From NCBI GenBank assembly GCA_027047735.1, contig JALTUD010000217.1, forward strand, positions 1-6,850: DNA of 6,850 nt, read 5' to 3'. The position numbers were made by a program, and so were the translations under genes. The number at the start of each line of letters is the position of its first letter. Within the stretch, counting starts at the first letter, position 1. Source of the DNA: Flavobacteriales bacterium (GTDB lineage: Bacteria; Bacteroidota; Bacteroidia; Flavobacteriales_D; Parvicellaceae). Positions 4,200-6,850 of the stretch are shown in pieces. Under the pieces are notes generated by a model that searched no databases, was not told where the DNA came from, and saw only the letters and a list, made by a program, of their open reading frames with translations.

Positions 4200-6833
4200 T
4201 CAAGCAAAAGTCGATAACTTTTCTTCCAATACTTTAATCTTAGCCAAAGCATCTGCTTTTTTCTTTTTCTCCAATTCTACTACCTTTTCAGGGGCATTGT
4301 TAACAAACCGTTCGTTACTCAATTTCTTTTCTACAATTCGCAAAGAACCTTGCACATATTCCAATTCCTCTTTTAGTTTTTTAATTTCAGCTTCAATATC
4401 AATATCTTCGCTAAACGGAATAAAATATTCATTTGTTTTCACCAAAAACGAAAACGCATTGGCTACCTTATCGGCAACATATTCAAATGAACTTAAATTC
4501 CCAATTTTAGCAATAACAGAATCGAAAGTTTTTGCTCCTTTTTCATTGTCTATCACTTGCAACTCCAAGGCTATTTTATTTGCGATGTTTTTTTCTTTCC
4601 TAATCGTTCTGATGTTGGAAATAACCTCCGTTGCTTCATTAAATTGATTCAATAAATCATCATTAACAACTCCAACTTCCGGCCATTCTTTCACCATAAT
4701 ACAATCTTCCTCCGGACGTTCTCCTATCAAGTGCCAAATTTCTTCAGAAACAAACGGCGTAAACGGATGCATAATTTTCAACAAACTCTCAAAAAATGAA
4801 ATGGTTTGTTGATAAGTCTTGGCATCAATCGGTTGTTGATAGGCCGGTTTTACCATTTCCAAATACCAAGAACAGAAATCGTCCCACACCAATTTGTAGG
4901 TAGTCATCAAGGCTTCCGATATTCTGAACTTATCATACGAATCGTTAAGGTCTTTTAACTCTTTATTGAGTTTTGAGGCAAACCATTCCGTTGCTACTTT
5001 TGCGTATTCGGGTTGTTCTATATCTTCTTTTACTTCCCAGCTTTTCACCAATCGGAACGCATTCCAAACTTTATTGGTAAAGTTTCGTCCTTGTTCGCAT
5101 TGACTGCTATCAAAAGGCAAATCGTTTCCGGCAGGCGAACTCAATAACATTCCTACACGTACACCGTCTGCTCCGTATTTTTCAATCAATTCAATAGGGT
5201 CAGGGCTATTTCCCAAAGACTTAGACATTTTACGACCTAATTTATCGCGTACAATCCCTGTGAAATAAACATTTTTAAAAGGTTTTTCTTTTCGGTACTC
5301 ATAGCCCGCCATTATCATTCTAGCTACCCAAAAGAACATAATTTCAGGTGCGGTAACCAAATCATCGGTTGGGTAATAATAATCAACTTCTTTTTTATCG
5401 TCGTCTTGTTTAAAGCCGTTAAATACGGAAATCGGCCATAACCACGATGAGAACCAAGTATCCAATACGTCTTCATCTTGCTTTAAATCGGCTTCGGTTA
5501 ATTGTTTTCCTGTTTTTTCCGATGCTTTTTTTACTGCTTCTTCCAAAGAATGAGCTACTACAAAGTCATCTTTACGCGTACCGTAATAATATGCGGGAAT
5601 TTGATGTCCCCACCATAATTGACGAGAAATACACCAATCTTTGATGTTTTCCATCCAATTTCTGTACGAGTTTTTAAACTTCTCAGGATGAAACTTGATG
5701 TTATCGTTCATCACATTTTCCAAAGCGGGTTTTGCTAAATTTTCGGTACTGCAAAACCATTGTAAGGATAATTTCGGCTCTACAACAGCATCTGTACGCT
5801 CTGAAAAACCAATTTTGTTGATATGGTCTTCCGTTTTTACCAAATAGCCGTTTTCGTCCAAATCTTTTTCTATTTGCTTACGCACTTCAAAACGGTCTTT
5901 ACCGACGTATAACTTACCGTTTTCGTTAATGGTTCCGTCATCATTTAAGATGTCGATTACTTCTAAATCGTATTTTATTCCTAAATTGTAATCGTTAGGA
6001 TCGTGTGCCGGTGTTATTTTCAAGCAACCTGTTCCAAACTCTGTATCCACATATTCATCAAAGATGATAGGTACTACTCTATTGACTAAAGGTACTATTG
6101 CTTTTTTCCCTTTTAAATGTTGGTATCGTTCATCATTTGGGTTAACGCAAATAGCAGTATCTCCCAAAAGCGTTTCCGGACGCGTTGTTGCTATGGTCAA
6201 CCATTCATCTTCCGTTCCTTCAATTTTATAACGGATGTAATATAGTTTTGAATTGACCTCTTTGTGATTCACTTCTTCATCACTTAAAGCAGTTTGTGCC
6301 TGCGGATCCCAATTTATCATACGAACTCCACGATAAATTAATCCTTTTTCATATAAATCGTTAAAAACCCAAATTACACTTTCGTAGTAATCTTTATCCA
6401 TCGTGAAACGGGTTCTGTCCCAGTCGCAAGATGCTCCCAATTTTTTAAGCTGTTCGAGGATAATTCCGCCGTGTTTTTCTGTCCAATCCCACGCGTGTTG
6501 CAAAAATTCTTCTCTTGTCAACTCCGATTTATCAATCCCTTCGCTTTTTAGTTTGGCTACTACTTTTGCTTCGGTAGCAATAGAAGCGTGATCGGTACCT
6601 GGTACCCAACAAGCATTTTTTCCCAACATACGAGCTCTACGCACCAATACGTCTTGTATGGTATTGTTTAACATGTGTCCCATGTGCAAAACTCCCGTAA
6701 CATTTGGTGGCGGAATAACTACGGTATAAGGTTCTCTTTCATCCGGTACAGATTTAAAAAAACCGTTGTCCATCCAGTATTTATACCATTTGTTTTCTGT
6801 TTTGCTTGAGTCGTATATTTTTGGTATTTCCAT
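4200..6833 (-). CDS. valS: Valyl-tRNA synthetase (ValRS)
   Basis: This class I cytoplasmic aminoacyl-tRNA synthetase charges tRNA-Val with valine using ATP, and its editing domain removes misattached threonine. It has 877 residues, a normal length for bacterial ValRS. The HIGH motif is HMGH (50-53) within PPPNVTGVLHMGH, and GTDHASIATE follows at 79-88. The CP1 editing domain spans about 190-345, with TTRPETLLGD (216-225) and AHDPNDYNLG (276-285). WWGHQIPAYYYG (407-418) and DVLDTWFSS (455-463) lie in the returning catalytic core. The KMSKS loop is exact (535-539) in GRKMSKSLGN. The anticodon-binding helical domain runs about 610-770. The Lys/Glu-rich C-terminal tail (about 811-875) is the ValRS coiled coil that contacts the tRNA. 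All catalytic motifs are intact. The start gives MEIPKIYDSSKTENKWYKYW, the usual N-terminus. Only 17 nt of leader are visible (AAAGACAAAACAAAGAA), without a Shine-Dalgarno sequence, as is normal in Bacteroidota. The gene ends with TGA. The next gene starts 436 bp downstream, so an operon with it is doubtful. Confidence 0.98.
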   Translation of the reverse strand: MEIPKIYDSSKTENKWYKYWMDNGFFKSVPDEREPYTVVIPPPNVTGVLHMGHMLNNTIQDVLVRRARMLGKNACWVPGTDHASIATEAKVVAKLKSEGIDKSELTREEFLQHAWDWTEKHGGIILEQLKKLGASCDWDRTRFTMDKDYYESVIWVFNDLYEKGLIYRGVRMINWDPQAQTALSDEEVNHKEVNSKLYYIRYKIEGTEDEWLTIATTRPETLLGDTAICVNPNDERYQHLKGKKAIVPLVNRVVPIIFDEYVDTEFGTGCLKITPAHDPNDYNLGIKYDLEVIDILNDDGTINENGKLYVGKDRFEVRKQIEKDLDENGYLVKTEDHINKIGFSERTDAVVEPKLSLQWFCSTENLAKPALENVMNDNIKFHPEKFKNSYRNWMENIKDWCISRQLWWGHQIPAYYYGTRKDDFVVAHSLEEAVKKASEKTGKQLTEADLKQDEDVLDTWFSSWLWPISVFNGFKQDDDKKEVDYYYPTDDLVTAPEIMFFWVARMIMAGYEYRKEKPFKNVYFTGIVRDKLGRKMSKSLGNSPDPIELIEKYGADGVRVGMLLSSPAGNDLPFDSSQCEQGRNFTNKVWNAFRLVKSWEVKEDIEQPEYAKVATEWFASKLNKELKDLNDSYDKFRISEALMTTYKLVWDDFCSWYLEMVKPAYQQPIDAKTYQQTISFFESLLKIMHPFTPFVSEEIWHLIGERPEEDCIMVKEWPEVGVVNDDLLNQFNEATEVISNIRTIRKEKNIANKIALELQVIDNEKGAKTFDSVIAKIGNLSSFEYVADKVANAFSFLVKTNEYFIPFSEDIDIEAEIKKLKEELEYVQGSLRIVEKKLSNERFVNNAPEKVVELEKKKKADALAKIKVLEEKLSTFA

Positions 6834-6850
6834 TTCTTTGTTTTGTCTTT

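Noticed and set aside
4297..6591. Short plus-strand open frames within 4297-4647, 5447-5644 and 6403-6591
   Set aside because: All are antisense to valS, whose motifs are intact throughout. They show no independent coding signal.

Overview
The window looks like chromosomal DNA of a member of the Bacteroidota, most likely the family Flavobacteriaceae. It is AT-rich. The gene starts lack Shine-Dalgarno motifs, and there is one perfect TAnnTTTG -7 promoter box. The proteins also point this way: a TPR/PD40/SPOR envelope protein and a RemB/Wzi-like outer-membrane barrel. I cannot name the genus from the sequence.

Layout from left to right: positions 5-156 hold a structured repeat (copy A). Positions 156-2087 (minus) encode an exported TPR, PD40-propeller and SPOR protein. 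Positions 2180-3763 (minus) encode a RemB/Wzi-like outer-membrane barrel protein. Positions 3764-4199 are a gene-free, hairpin-rich block with repeat copy B in inverted orientation, a 160-nt palindrome, a GTTAGGGAT mini-hairpin and a perfect 33-nt palindrome. Positions 4200-6833 (minus) encode a complete valyl-tRNA synthetase (ValS). All three genes point leftward. ValS is housekeeping. The other two are separated by only 92 bp and are both exported envelope proteins, so a shared role at the outer membrane (surface polysaccharide or gliding) is plausible but unproven.

The most interesting material is non-coding. Copies A and B have the same three conserved boxes in the same order: a 26-nt outer box, a 19-nt middle box and a 10-nt inner box. 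The two hairpin stems between the boxes have essentially unrelated sequences in the two copies, yet each is self-complementary. This is what a structure-selected RNA or DNA element looks like. The two copies bracket the two envelope genes in inverted orientation. The outer-box tip GTTAGGGAT also forms both ends of the neighbouring 160-nt palindrome and a separate mini-hairpin, so it behaves like a recurring end motif of a family of palindromic elements.
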